This document shows positions 1-9,643 of a stretch of 64,000 bases of DNA, piece by piece. The notes under the pieces are model-generated. The model was not told the DNA's origin. It saw only the letters and a list, made by a program, of their open reading frames with translations, and searched no databases. The translations under genes were made by a program, and so were the position numbers. This DNA comes from Anthracocystis setariae. Lineage: Eukaryota; Basidiomycota; Ustilaginomycetes; Ustilaginales; Ustilaginaceae. The number at the start of each line of letters is the position of its first letter. The first letter of the stretch is position 1. The stretch lies in NCBI GenBank assembly GCA_928724745.1, contig CAKMXJ010000010.1:434001-498000 (forward strand), written 5' to 3'.

Positions 1-515
1 TCAGACTCGGTGTCATGCAACCGCAGAGTCACTTTTGCTCTGGAATTGTCAGCCTCATTCCAACCCAGCTGAGTCCGATGCATTGCCCCATCCTCCCTCC
101 CAACAACCGCGCTTCCACTGCCCCGCACCAGCTGCCGTTCTAATCCGTAATGAGATCAGTATGAGGTGCGGGTGAAGCCACTTGCCTTGCAACCTAACCC
201 ATATCTAAGAATCGCCTTGCATTCCAACTCTATCTCCAACCTGCCACTTACACAGTCCATGCATCAACACAGCATGTGTGCTCGCCTCGATCCTGTCTGT
301 CTCTTGCCTCACATGAAACCTCTCCCTGCACCTCCCTCGACTTATAAAACCAAGCGCTAAACACTTCCACCTCCCTGTCACTCCCCCAGCTTGCACCTTG
401 CCTCCTCTGTGTAGACCGACTCAGCCCCCTCTATCCTTCACACTCTAGCTCAACCCCTGCCTTCCTTATCTCTCTACTCTCCCTCTGGTCTTCACAGTTC
501 TCTACCTCTGCAACC
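1..515. other. Upstream region of the aquaporin gene, no gene seen
   Basis: Pyrimidine-rich intergenic DNA leading to the ATG at 516. The last 150 bases are dominated by CT-rich runs, as is common in fungal promoters and 5' leaders. The only open frames are short and on both strands, with no recognisable product. Confidence 0.5.
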
Positions 516-1703
516 ATGACGGAGCCAGCTATCCACCCCACCTATATCCCTGCCGACAAGATTCACCACGACGTGAGCGACAAGGACGCCCACAGCTCGC
601 ACAGCCACCACTTCCAGCGTCCTGAACGCCGAAACGGTGAGCTCGAGCTCGGTGTCACCGAGATCCTCGAGGGCCGCACTGATGCTCAGCGTACCGTCGC
701 ACGATCCGCCGGTCTTTCCGAATGGTCCGGTCGTGTCAAGTTCGAGCAGGCTATGCCCAAGCTCATCCCTGCTCTCATCGCCGAATTCATCGGAGTGACC
801 ATCTATTGCATGGCTGGAGAGATGGCCACCGCCACCTTCCTCGTCACCACGTATGCTGGCAGCCCCATGGGTAATCTCACTATGATTGGTTTCGCTTACG
901 CTTTCGGAATCATGTTCGCTATCATGATCTGCGCCACCACCTCCGGTGGTCACTTCCACCCCGGTTTCACCGTCGCTCAGGTCGTCTTCAAAGGTTTCCC
1001 TCTCAAGCTTGCTCCTCTTTACATCCTCGCTCAAATCCTCGGTGGAATGTTTGGTGCGCTCATCGTCATGGGTTCATGGCACGACGAACTCATGAAGCTC
1101 ACCACCCTTCTCAGGGCTTCTGGCAAGGGTGCCGAGGTCTTCACCGCCGCAGGTCCTGCAGGTGCCATTGCCCTGTTCGCCACCCCTGGTCGTAGTATGG
1201 GTGCCATCTTCTGGAACGAGTTCATCTGCGACGTTTTTGTCGGTCTGCTTGTCTGGGCCAACCTCGATGGCTCCAACCCCTTCGTCAGCCCTAACCTCGC
1301 TTCCTTCAACATCGGTATGGCTTTCACCCTCGTCGTTTGGTGCTTCTCCCAGTCCAACATCGCTGCCAACACTGCGCGCGACCTCGGTGCACGTCTGGTT
1401 TGCGGCATGTTCTGGGGTAAGGAGTGCTTCCCTGCTGGTTACTCTGCGCTCGCCGCTCTCACCAACATCCCTGCCACCCTTGTTGGTGTCGGTATCTACA
1501 CCTTCTTCCTCTCCGACACTCGTCGTCCTCCTGCCACCGTCATTCACGACCACATGCACCGCGAGTATGTCGAGACCGTCGAGCGCCTCGAGTCCATGCA
1601 CGCCCAGCTCCTCGACGAGAAGATTGCCCAGACCATCAGCCGTGGTGGTGACGCTACCGCCTTGCAGAAGCAGCGCACCAACCTCAGCACCAAGAACTTC
1701 TAG
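516..1703 (+). CDS. Aquaporin/MIP-family channel with altered NPA boxes
   Basis: The 395-aa product belongs to the major intrinsic protein family of water and glycerol channels. Six hydrophobic segments lie between about residues 83 and 332. The first pore half-helix reads SGGHFHPGFT, so the usual NPA is H148-P149-G150. The second reads NTARDLGAR, so NPA is N285-T286-A287. An 80-residue hydrophilic, His-rich N-terminus and a 60-residue helical C-terminal tail extend past the membrane core. The ATG sits in a good context (CAACC before it) and the frame has no intron. The fold assignment is firm. Substrate cannot be predicted, because both selectivity-related boxes are changed; water, glycerol or small uncharged solutes are all possible. 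No neighbour suggests a pathway. Confidence 0.85.
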   Translation: MTEPAIHPTYIPADKIHHDVSDKDAHSSHSHHFQRPERRNGELELGVTEILEGRTDAQRTVARSAGLSEWSGRVKFEQAMPKLIPALIAEFIGVTIYCMAGEMATATFLVTTYAGSPMGNLTMIGFAYAFGIMFAIMICATTSGGHFHPGFTVAQVVFKGFPLKLAPLYILAQILGGMFGALIVMGSWHDELMKLTTLLRASGKGAEVFTAAGPAGAIALFATPGRSMGAIFWNEFICDVFVGLLVWANLDGSNPFVSPNLASFNIGMAFTLVVWCFSQSNIAANTARDLGARLVCGMFWGKECFPAGYSALAALTNIPATLVGVGIYTFFLSDTRRPPATVIHDHMHREYVETVERLESMHAQLLDEKIAQTISRGGDATALQKQRTNLSTKNF

Positions 1704-1912
1704 ATCAATCAATCACCGCGCACGCAACGCATCATCCATGTTCATCCATCACAGTCAATGCGATGAACTCTGACTTGGCATGCGCCAGACGTCACTTGTA
1801 CTTGTCTTCGTCACTCTTACACTTCAGCTGTCACGGGAATTTTACTCTTTAACACATACACGCCTTGTCTTGTCTCGTCGTTCTCTGCGATTGTGATGAT
1901 AGTTGAACGAGC

Positions 1913-3682
1913 TCACCAATCGACTTGGTCGTCAGCTGCATTGATGACCAGCTCGAGCACGGCCTCTTCCTCGTCCAGTAGCTGCTTGACAAAAGCAAAG
2001 CTGAGAGTCGATCCACTGGGTAGAAATACTTCTGGTTTAGAATCGAGCACACTCTTTGCCTCCAGTAGACGCTCGCGAGCTATTTCTGTTTCTTTGCGAC
2101 GCAGACTACAGAGCAGTGCTAGCAATTTGTGTGCCCGCTGCTCATTGTCTTCGGAAACAGTGTCTCTGTAGCCCACCAGTGTCTCTTCCCACTTATCGAC
2201 GTCGGATGTGCTGCGTTCCAGCGACTTGGCCTGAGCATATGCCTTCTTTCCTGCTTTGACACCGGGCTGCGCTTTGACTTTGGCCACTTTTGCGGGCTGC
2301 TCAGCTGTTTGTGCTGAATCCTCAAGATCCAGAGCGGCAAGTCGCAGTGCCGGTACGAGTCGATGCGAGGGATGGGCCGGTTCTGGGTAGGGATGTATGG
2401 TGAATTCGCCCCAGTAGCCTCGATTTTGGAGAAGCTCGATCTTGGCATCACCACGGGCACCTTGCTCCGTCAACATCTGGTGTACTTCAAAGTCAAGCTG
2501 CACATCAACGTAGCGGCTTCCCGGCCACTTGTTCTGCATCTTTGGGAGGTCGTGGTCGATGGAGGCGTCCTGCAAGAACTGCAGCGCGGCTGGGAGCACG
2601 AAGCCGTATTCGGAGAGTAATGCTTCATTAGAATGAGGGCCATATGTGATAAAGCACTCATCGCCCGCCTTCAAACAGCACTTGGCAAGATCCGGCGCGG
2701 AGATCTGGTCTCGTGTTGGGGCGCAGAGTTCGAGACCTCCATCTGCTGCATAGCGGACTTTGCACTCGAGTGCGGGATCGGGCGTGTGATTGGCCATATC
2801 CAGCATAGGTGCCAGGGTGAAGTTGTCAGCGTGGTCTGCAAGGCCGAGCGGAAGAAAGACGCAGCGTGAGTTGACACACAGCCACGCCCACAAGTAGATA
2901 TCGACCCGGATCGAGTGAACGATTCTGCGAGCCAGATAGGGGTTGCTGGATAACAGGGCTGGTTCAGCAAGCAGGTCACAGTTCGAGTCCCGCATGTGAC
3001 AAAAGCATGTCCAATCCCTCTCGAAACGATCTCGAACTTTGCGTTGCAATGCTTGACTGTGACGCGGCAATGCTTGGAGCAACGATCGGAAGAAACGTTG
3101 CTTCCACTTATCGACGTCCTTCCCGTCAACGGTCGTTGGCCTAATGTTTTCGCTTGCTCCGTTGTTCTCGATGCTGTCAACGACCAAGCTCCAGGTCAGC
3201 GGAACGGTGTCGAAGTCGCGAGGGAGGGTTTGCACAAAGAGGCGAAGCACCTCATGTTTGAGCGTAGGATCATCGCCGTTGTTGGCTTCGTCGAGTTCGG
3301 ATTCGATCCTGGACCGTGCAATGAGCAACGACAACAGCTGTGATGACGAGAGTCGCTGGTGACCCGTATTGGCGCTTCCGGCGGCACTGAAAGGGTTGGG
3401 TAGCGTGTCCGTATGGAAGAAGCTGCGAAAGTTTTTGACGTTGATCAACGATTCGGAATGCAATTTTAGCAGGACCTGTCCGGGCTCTACGTTGCTTCTG
3501 AAGACGAGACCTCGACCTGCAGGCACCTGATCCGAGACCTGGACGAGCACGGCATCGTCATCGGAACCATGCTCAAAAGAGAGAACGCCATTTTTCTTCG
3601 AGCTGCTTGAGATAGGATGAATCGACAAAAGATGCGAAAGAAGACGGTTCTGCTCGCTCACCGAGCTGCTACCAACAGTCAT
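1913..3682 (-). CDS. SET-domain protein lysine methyltransferase (SETD3/SETD6/Rubisco-LSMT type)
   Basis: This is a 589-aa single-exon protein. The SET domain opens at about residue 52 (VPAGRGLVFRSNVEPGQVLL), is split by a long insert, and resumes with LAPMLDMANHTPD, where D295 and N298-H299 form the cofactor-binding NH box. It closes with the catalytic-tyrosine segment ITYGPHSNEALLSEYGF (about 345-361). The split SET domain followed by a helical C-terminal region is the layout of the Rubisco-LSMT/SETD6 group, including yeast Rkm enzymes that methylate ribosomal proteins. Family knowledge therefore suggests a cytosolic or nuclear non-histone lysine methyltransferase. The exact substrate is unknown. 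The gene ends about 210 bp from the convergent aquaporin gene. Confidence 0.85.
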   Translation of the reverse strand: MTVGSSSVSEQNRLLSHLLSIHPISSSSKKNGVLSFEHGSDDDAVLVQVSDQVPAGRGLVFRSNVEPGQVLLKLHSESLINVKNFRSFFHTDTLPNPFSAAGSANTGHQRLSSSQLLSLLIARSRIESELDEANNGDDPTLKHEVLRLFVQTLPRDFDTVPLTWSLVVDSIENNGASENIRPTTVDGKDVDKWKQRFFRSLLQALPRHSQALQRKVRDRFERDWTCFCHMRDSNCDLLAEPALLSSNPYLARRIVHSIRVDIYLWAWLCVNSRCVFLPLGLADHADNFTLAPMLDMANHTPDPALECKVRYAADGGLELCAPTRDQISAPDLAKCCLKAGDECFITYGPHSNEALLSEYGFVLPAALQFLQDASIDHDLPKMQNKWPGSRYVDVQLDFEVHQMLTEQGARGDAKIELLQNRGYWGEFTIHPYPEPAHPSHRLVPALRLAALDLEDSAQTAEQPAKVAKVKAQPGVKAGKKAYAQAKSLERSTSDVDKWEETLVGYRDTVSEDNEQRAHKLLALLCSLRRKETEIARERLLEAKSVLDSKPEVFLPSGSTLSFAFVKQLLDEEEAVLELVINAADDQVDW

Positions 3683-4280
3683 GCTCGACTGGATCGCGGT
3701 CTTGCCTGCTTCGTGAAGTCACCGCGACTGCATGCCCGACACGCGCCATTCGTGGCTTCCTTGGACCCCTAATCCAAGTTCGAGCGAATGTGCTTAGCAA
3801 GATGCTTGTGGAAGTTCCGTATAAATGTACCGGTCAGGGCATGTCCGAGAAGTAGGTTGAAACAGGGATTTTTTTTTAATTGGTGTTGAAGTCCCGAAAT
3901 TCCGCAGGTAGGCGTCGGCGACGAACTGGTGATTTCTGGTGCAAGGAAGTCCGCCTGAAGGAGCAAGCATCTGTGAGGTCAGGGTTCAGTCTAGCTGACA
4001 TGGGGAAGTTTTCTGATGCCTTCATGTGGCTGTCAGTCAACGAATCTCTCCTTGGCATGTCATCGAGCATCGCAAACAGTGAGCAGGCGAATCAAGCTGA
4101 ATCATGTTGTAAACAAAGTGGGGTGGGTATATTCAAGTCAATTGTAGATGCACGCCGCGAACAAGGAAGTCGTTCGGCTTGACAGGTGGCGACATGAACT
4201 GATATGTACTGTATGTATGTAACAGAACCTGAATGAGATGATATAAATGCGATCTAAGGACGTTCTCCAGGAACGGCCAT
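3683..4280. other. Intergenic, no gene seen
   Basis: This 598-bp stretch lies between the SET-domain gene start and the end of the RTA1-like gene. It has a short A/T run near 3869-3880 and small overlapping open frames on both strands without recognisable features. It should hold the SET-gene promoter and the RTA1-gene terminator. Confidence 0.5.
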
Positions 4281-5312
4281 CTATGCAGGGCTGTGAGAGC
4301 CTTGCGAATCGTGCGAGCTGGCTGCCGAAGAATCAGCACTTGCAGTAGTTTCTTCCGACTGTTGCGAGATGCCAGTGCCAACTTTGTGAGGCTTTTCTGT
4401 GTCGACAAACTCACAGGCATCGTACATTTCGCCCTTCTTGATGCCCCTGGGCAGCCACCATCCAGGGTGGAAGGGGATAAAGATAGCTATGGCGATGGTG
4501 ATCATCAAACCGTCGAGGACGTCGAAGTAGACTTCGTGGGTAGCAAGGTAGCCGACCCAGCCATTGGCCATTTCGACGATACGGTAGATGCATCGGACAA
4601 GCACAAACATGGTGCTGAAACCGATGGCAGCTGTAAACACTTCAACTCTGCGGTAGGGACGCAGGTGGTTGGGAATGCCAGCCTTCTTCCAGTCGCGAAG
4701 ACGTCGCAAGTTGTAGTCGAAGTACAAGAGCAAGAAGGGTGCAGTCACGGCGACCTGGACGGTCACACCGGCGATCATGACAGCCTTGCCCGTGTTGACC
4801 GCCTTCTCTGTCTCGGCTTCGGCGGAGAGGGCACCACCGACAGCCTGAACAATGAGCGAACAAATATCACCGCAACAGAAGCCGAGCACGTAGTACTTGC
4901 GTGGGATGCGCGACCACTTCTTACCAAAGACGTCCATGGTGTGTTGGAAAGCGATGTAGTTGACGGCACTGATAAAAGCCGGACTGAGGATGAGGCAGAT
5001 GGTTTGGGCGATGTATCCGTTGCGATCGAATGGGTTGGTATGACCATAGGTTCGTGCGATCCATCCTGCGAGTTCACCAACCGCACCTACGATACAAACG
5101 ACCATAAACTTGGGGAAACCTCGATGGTAGGCGAGCAAGCCACAATGGATGATGGTATTCAGACCAAAGAGGCAGCAAAACACAATGCCGGTCCACAGGT
5201 CGGGCTGGAAGCCGTAAGACGAGTATTCAGCTTTGCATCGTGAGCCTGGACTGTTGTTGACATGGTCGCATTGCCGATAAGCTACGCGGTGGTGCGGTGC
5301 CCTCGTAGCCAT
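4281..5312 (-). CDS. RTA1-like seven-helix membrane protein
   Basis: The product is 343 aa from the first in-frame ATG at 5312; the frame is open further upstream but only from a GTG. Seven hydrophobic segments and the motifs QTICLILSPAFISA and GDICSLIVQAVGGA mark the fungal RTA1/RTM1/lipid-translocating exporter family. Members (Rta1, Rsb1, Pug1) are plasma-membrane or vacuolar proteins linked to resistance to 7-aminocholesterol, sphingoid bases or porphyrins. The substrate cannot be read from the sequence. The last 50 residues are hydrophilic and Ser/Glu-rich and presumably cytosolic. The conserved membrane core is complete and there is no intron. Confidence 0.88.
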   Translation of the reverse strand: MATRAPHHRVAYRQCDHVNNSPGSRCKAEYSSYGFQPDLWTGIVFCCLFGLNTIIHCGLLAYHRGFPKFMVVCIVGAVGELAGWIARTYGHTNPFDRNGYIAQTICLILSPAFISAVNYIAFQHTMDVFGKKWSRIPRKYYVLGFCCGDICSLIVQAVGGALSAEAETEKAVNTGKAVMIAGVTVQVAVTAPFLLLYFDYNLRRLRDWKKAGIPNHLRPYRRVEVFTAAIGFSTMFVLVRCIYRIVEMANGWVGYLATHEVYFDVLDGLMITIAIAIFIPFHPGWWLPRGIKKGEMYDACEFVDTEKPHKVGTGISQQSEETTASADSSAASSHDSQGSHSPA

Positions 5313-8300
5313 TCCGGAAGACGAAGGAAGGGAAGTGGCAGCTGTGATGCTCAGAGGGAAGGGCAAGAGATGGAAGGACTGGGGATGGGACTTTTTGACG
5401 CTTGATGGACCAGGGGGGGGGCTAGTGTTTATACTGCGCCGGTTGATGAACGGAATGTGCTGCTTGTCGGCGAATGCGGACACAAAACCAGAGAAGAAGA
5501 CGAAGCTGCCTAGTGAATTGGAATCAAGAATCGAGCCACCACGAGGACGGTGTCGGCGTGTTCACGAGGGGTGAGGCAAGACACTGTACAGGAAGTTTCG
5601 CGCAAGAGAGCTCTCTGGGATTGAATCGTGCTGAAACACATTTGATGATAACGTATGACGGCGACAAGCACTTTATGAGTAATTGCTTGATTCCGACGGT
5701 CGAGTGGGGGAACCGGTGTTCGGTATTGTAAGCTTTGTCAAGGTTTCCGCCCATGATGGAAACCGTTGAGCGAGCCCCGGTGGCTCTTGTCGAACATCAG
5801 CGACCCCATCGGTGGGCCAAAGCCGTGCTTGTTCACATGCAATTAAAGCTGCAGGAGCAATGTCTCCGAGACACAGTCGATGCCCGGCTACAGCACGACA
5901 AACACAAAAGAGCGAGAATCGTAATCAAAGCGAGGTACAGTGGGTGATCATGGACCACTTCTGTTTGATGTCTGACAGCGGATGGAATGGAGTGATGGGA
6001 CGCCAGTGCAGCACTGCGCTAGTCGCTCGTCTTCGGAACGCCGGTTTTTGCATAAGTTTCATGATAGACCGCAAGGTCCTTGGCACGGTCTGTTACGGTA
6101 GCGAGTCATGCTGTCACTGGCTTCGACCCTCCCAACCATATTCAGGCGGAATACGGTACACAATATAGGAAAAATTCCAATCAACTACCCAACTTTGATC
6201 TCTGCCCTGGTGGCTCGCACTGTCCTGTACGCTATCGTCACATCCAAGATGATGACCGTGATCCTCGCACCGATGCTGCGCCATGCTGTGCAAAGTATTC
6301 GACGATTCAGCCACTTGCAGGTTATTTCCACTTTCTCACCATCCCCTCCAAGCTGCTAGTCATATCTGTTAGGACCGGAGCTCACAGCAAGCCACCAAAG
6401 CAATGCTACATGACGACCGTTTGACATGGTGCTTGGGAATGAAGGGACCACCCCTCGAAAGCGATACGCTACCGCACGCTAGTCGTAATTCGAGGCTCGA
6501 AACTGATTTTTGTCTCAGTTGTGCAGGAGGGCGCGAGTTGGCCGTTGTGAATTCAGCATGACAATAGAAACCTGGCAGATTCAGGCGAAAATTTAGCTCT
6601 CACTCGGTAAGCACTCGCTAATGCATGAGCAATAGCGTGTCATCAACTACTTCAGCTTAGCTTGGTGGCTTATACTCAAGTGCACGGATCTAGGATTCCG
6701 CAGCATCATTAGCTTACGGATCTGTCATGGAGCACACAGCATAGTGCTGGCCTCCATCGGGAGCGACCTCGAACTCTTATGTACACGCAACCGTCCTGCA
6801 CTCTTGATCGATCAAGGAAAAAACCCCATCAAGGTAGATACCAAGTGGATGCGCCAACTCCTATTATTATTGTTCAACGTCATTCGAATTTCAGTCCCGT
6901 TGTCTCGGAGTATATCCTGCTTTGATAAGGAAACGTTAGCTTTGGCCGTCGACAGCGCTGCCACCGAATCGGTCCTTGGAGAAGAAGCCGCCGCCGCCTT
7001 GGGCATGCTCGAGCCCGAACTCACCAAAGTCCGCTCATGCGTGTCGTGGCGCTGTTATTTTCGGAGGGTCTCGACTGGACTGTTCCCCGTCTCCAGCCAG
7101 CACCAAGGGCCCAACCGAGGAGGCCCACTTGCCCCTTGTGGTTGGTCGTCCCCCACAGGGAGAGTGGGGGCTTGTTCGCTTTCGCAGCAACATCATATCG
7201 ATTCCTCGACGACAAGACTCGAGCTCCAAATCTTGCTTTGCAAGCGAGTGACCTTGCGATCGGTGATCCAGGCTAGCGATTGTTCTCCATGCTGACATCA
7301 GGGGAGGGGGGTTGGGGGGGGGGGCCCAAATTTCCCGCGATACGCCAAGTTTTGGGACACCGCAAACCAGATGTATTGCTGTTGTTGTTCTTGATACGTA
7401 TATGGCAGCTGGCAGAACGTTACTGTAACCTTGCGACACTCCATGCAGCGTCGATGAAAGGGCAAATGGCATCTCCAACCGCACCGAGTATAACTAAACC
7501 AGGCGGTTTCAATCACGTTCTCATCGTCAGCTTCGACCTGCACAGCTTCCGGCTCATCTGACCCCATGGATGTTCCTAAAAACTCGCAACTTTCGGCCTA
7601 CCATGCAAGAAATCCAAGCTAGAGGGCCTTGCAATCGGCTTTGAATCGGCAACGGCCCTGCCTCAATGTGCACCCCCGCTTCGCATGCTTGGAGCAGCAG
7701 ACAGTGACCGCGGACCTCTCAACGCCTGTCAGAGCAAAGAAACAACGCATCAGCGCAGCTCCGCCTTCGCATTGCCGGCAGGAGGTGGTAACCTTCGGTT
7801 TTGGCCGAGAATCGACACGCGGAGGACCCTAGAAATGACATGTTTCTTTGGTGACCACCGCCGCTTCACATCTAATCTGTAGCAAACGCAGTCCCGTTCT
7901 TGTCTTTGAAGGAAGACTCATAATCATGCCTGAGTGCTCGAAACCTGACAGTCAACATATCTTTGAGACGAGGAAAGCAGACATTCTAACACCATGTCCA
8001 CATCATATTCTTCTTGCAAAGTGTCGGCCGAACATTGCGAATGACGTCTCCTAGAATCCATGAAACCGAGCCAGATCGACAAATTGCAACGGCTGCACGC
8101 AATTTCTAATGCACCGTGTCGTACATATAGTACAGTACAGGGGAGTGTTATATACAATACCGTAGCTTGCTATGCACTGCGGTCCGAGAGGCGTGAAAAT
8201 GGTTGCGATGAGCCTCCAGATCCGCCGCTGGTGCAAGGCAAGCCGCGCATCCTGCGTTGATTTGACCGAGCAAATACTGACCCAGTTTTGCCGTCAAGAC

Positions 8301-8365
8301 TGCATCTTGGATCGAGCTGCGAACTTTCATGCTTCCACCTAATCGCTGTTACACCATCTTCAAGC
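5313..8365. other. Three-kilobase region without a recognisable gene
   Basis: No frame here looks like a conserved protein on either strand. The longest frame (6744-7295, 183 aa) mixes coding-like and non-coding-like composition. A short island around 6940-7030 has the third-position GC and Ala/Glu-rich translation of a real exon but no extension. A G-rich tract lies at 7301-7324. The region may hold long promoters, a non-coding transcript or an old gene remnant. Confidence 0.4.
7301..7324 (+). other. G-quadruplex-prone G tract
   Basis: Runs of four, six and eleven guanines are separated only by A and TT, giving well over four GGG units within 24 bases. This satisfies the usual G-quadruplex pattern on the plus strand. 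It lies in the gene-poor stretch about 1 kb upstream of the reductase gene at 8366. Confidence 0.6.
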
Positions 8366-9478
8366 ATGTTGACTTCGCAGACTTCACAAGGCGCACCGAG
8401 GGTGCTTTTGACCGGCGTCTCCGGCTTCGTTGGCTCGCATGTCCTCGACCAGCTCCTCAAGTCGGATCGTGACTACCACGTCACTTGCGTCATTCGGTCG
8501 AAAGCCAAAACCGAGCCATGGCTTTCGAGCCAGTTTGCTGATCATTTCGGTAAGCGGATCGATGTTGCAGAGGTTGCCGATCTGCTCGCACCAGGCTGTT
8601 TAGACCATGTTGTCGAAGGAAAAGACTACATTGTCCATGTCGCCTCTCCTTACGTCCTCAAGGCACAGAACAATAAAAAGGACATCATCGAGCCCGCCAT
8701 CACTATGACCCGCAACGTCCTCGAAGCCGCACTCAAAGCGGAGACAGCCGCCAAACAAGCCGGCCGCGTCCCCCGACTCAAGCGCATCGTCGTCACCTCA
8801 TCTTTCGCTGCAATTCTCAACCCTCTTCGTGGGATCGAAAAGCGCGATCATACTTACACCGAAGCTGACTGGCAGCCGATCACGTCGATCTTCATCGCTC
8901 AGTGGTATACACCTCTCGCCTACTTGGTCAGCAAGACACTCGCAGAGAAGGAAGTGTGGAACTTTATCGAAAAGCACCAACCCTCGTTCGACGCTGCAAC
9001 GGTCAATCCGCCCCAAATTTACGGTCCGATCATTCATCAAGTCAAATCCGAGCAAGCGCTCAACACTTCGTCAGAAGAGCCTTGGAAGCTGTACAAAGCT
9101 GGCGGTCCAGGTGGCGATGGCAAAGTGCCTGTAGAGAGCTTCTGGTCGTTCTGCGATGTTCGGGATGTCGCCCTCATCCACGTCGCTGCACTGGACAGCC
9201 CCAGTGCCTCCAACAAACGATTCTTGGCCTGCGGTGGCAGTGTGTCTTGGCAAGAAGTCGCCGACGAAATTCACGACAACCCAGAATACCCACCAGAACT
9301 GAAAACCCACATCCCCAAGGGCAACCATGGTGCCAAACACCGTCCTACCCCCTTCGCAAAGCTCGATACGACCCGAGCACAACAGGATCTCGGAATCAAA
9401 TTCAGAGACTGGAAGGACTCCATCATCAAAGGCTCGCTTTACAGTTTCATGGAGATCGAACAGAGTTGGGGCAGGTGA
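8366..9478 (+). CDS. NAD(P)-dependent reductase of the extended SDR family (dihydroflavonol-reductase/GRE2 type)
   Basis: The product is 370 aa from ATG 8366; an upstream in-frame extension to 8288 starts with a non-ATG codon and lacks family similarity. The Rossmann nucleotide site is VLLTGVSGFVGSHV (residues 13-26). The catalytic pair is Y186-x3-K190 in YLVSK, preceded by the conserved VVTSSFAAI strand. A substrate-side block is NPPQIYGP. This arrangement is that of the dihydroflavonol-4-reductase/GRE2/cinnamoyl-CoA-reductase branch, which reduces aldehydes or ketones with NADPH in the cytosol. The specific substrate is not predictable. No biosynthetic cluster surrounds it. Confidence 0.87.
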   Translation: MLTSQTSQGAPRVLLTGVSGFVGSHVLDQLLKSDRDYHVTCVIRSKAKTEPWLSSQFADHFGKRIDVAEVADLLAPGCLDHVVEGKDYIVHVASPYVLKAQNNKKDIIEPAITMTRNVLEAALKAETAAKQAGRVPRLKRIVVTSSFAAILNPLRGIEKRDHTYTEADWQPITSIFIAQWYTPLAYLVSKTLAEKEVWNFIEKHQPSFDAATVNPPQIYGPIIHQVKSEQALNTSSEEPWKLYKAGGPGGDGKVPVESFWSFCDVRDVALIHVAALDSPSASNKRFLACGGSVSWQEVADEIHDNPEYPPELKTHIPKGNHGAKHRPTPFAKLDTTRAQQDLGIKFRDWKDSIIKGSLYSFMEIEQSWGR

Positions 9479-9643
9479 TTTTCTTACAATCCTCTTCTGT
9501 ATACTCGTTCGCCTGTTGATAGAATCTTGCTATATACCCCACTTCGGAACTTGCCTTCTCTCGTAACGCAATACAATCAAGGAATGCTTGCAAATTTTGG
9601 AGCCAAATGTAAAGAGACAATGTGGTTGATCTGATGAATGGAA

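Noticed and set aside
492..1034. 180-aa minus-strand frame inside the aquaporin gene
   Set aside because: Acidic, Gly/Ser-rich shadow of the real gene in the complementary frame.
2970..3000. Possible tRNA B box (GTTCGAGTCCC)
   Set aside because: It lies inside the SET-domain coding sequence and no tRNA arms or A box surround it.
6744..7295. 183-aa frame in the gene desert
   Set aside because: Only about 90 bases look coding. The rest lacks codon bias, and no start or splice context supports a gene.
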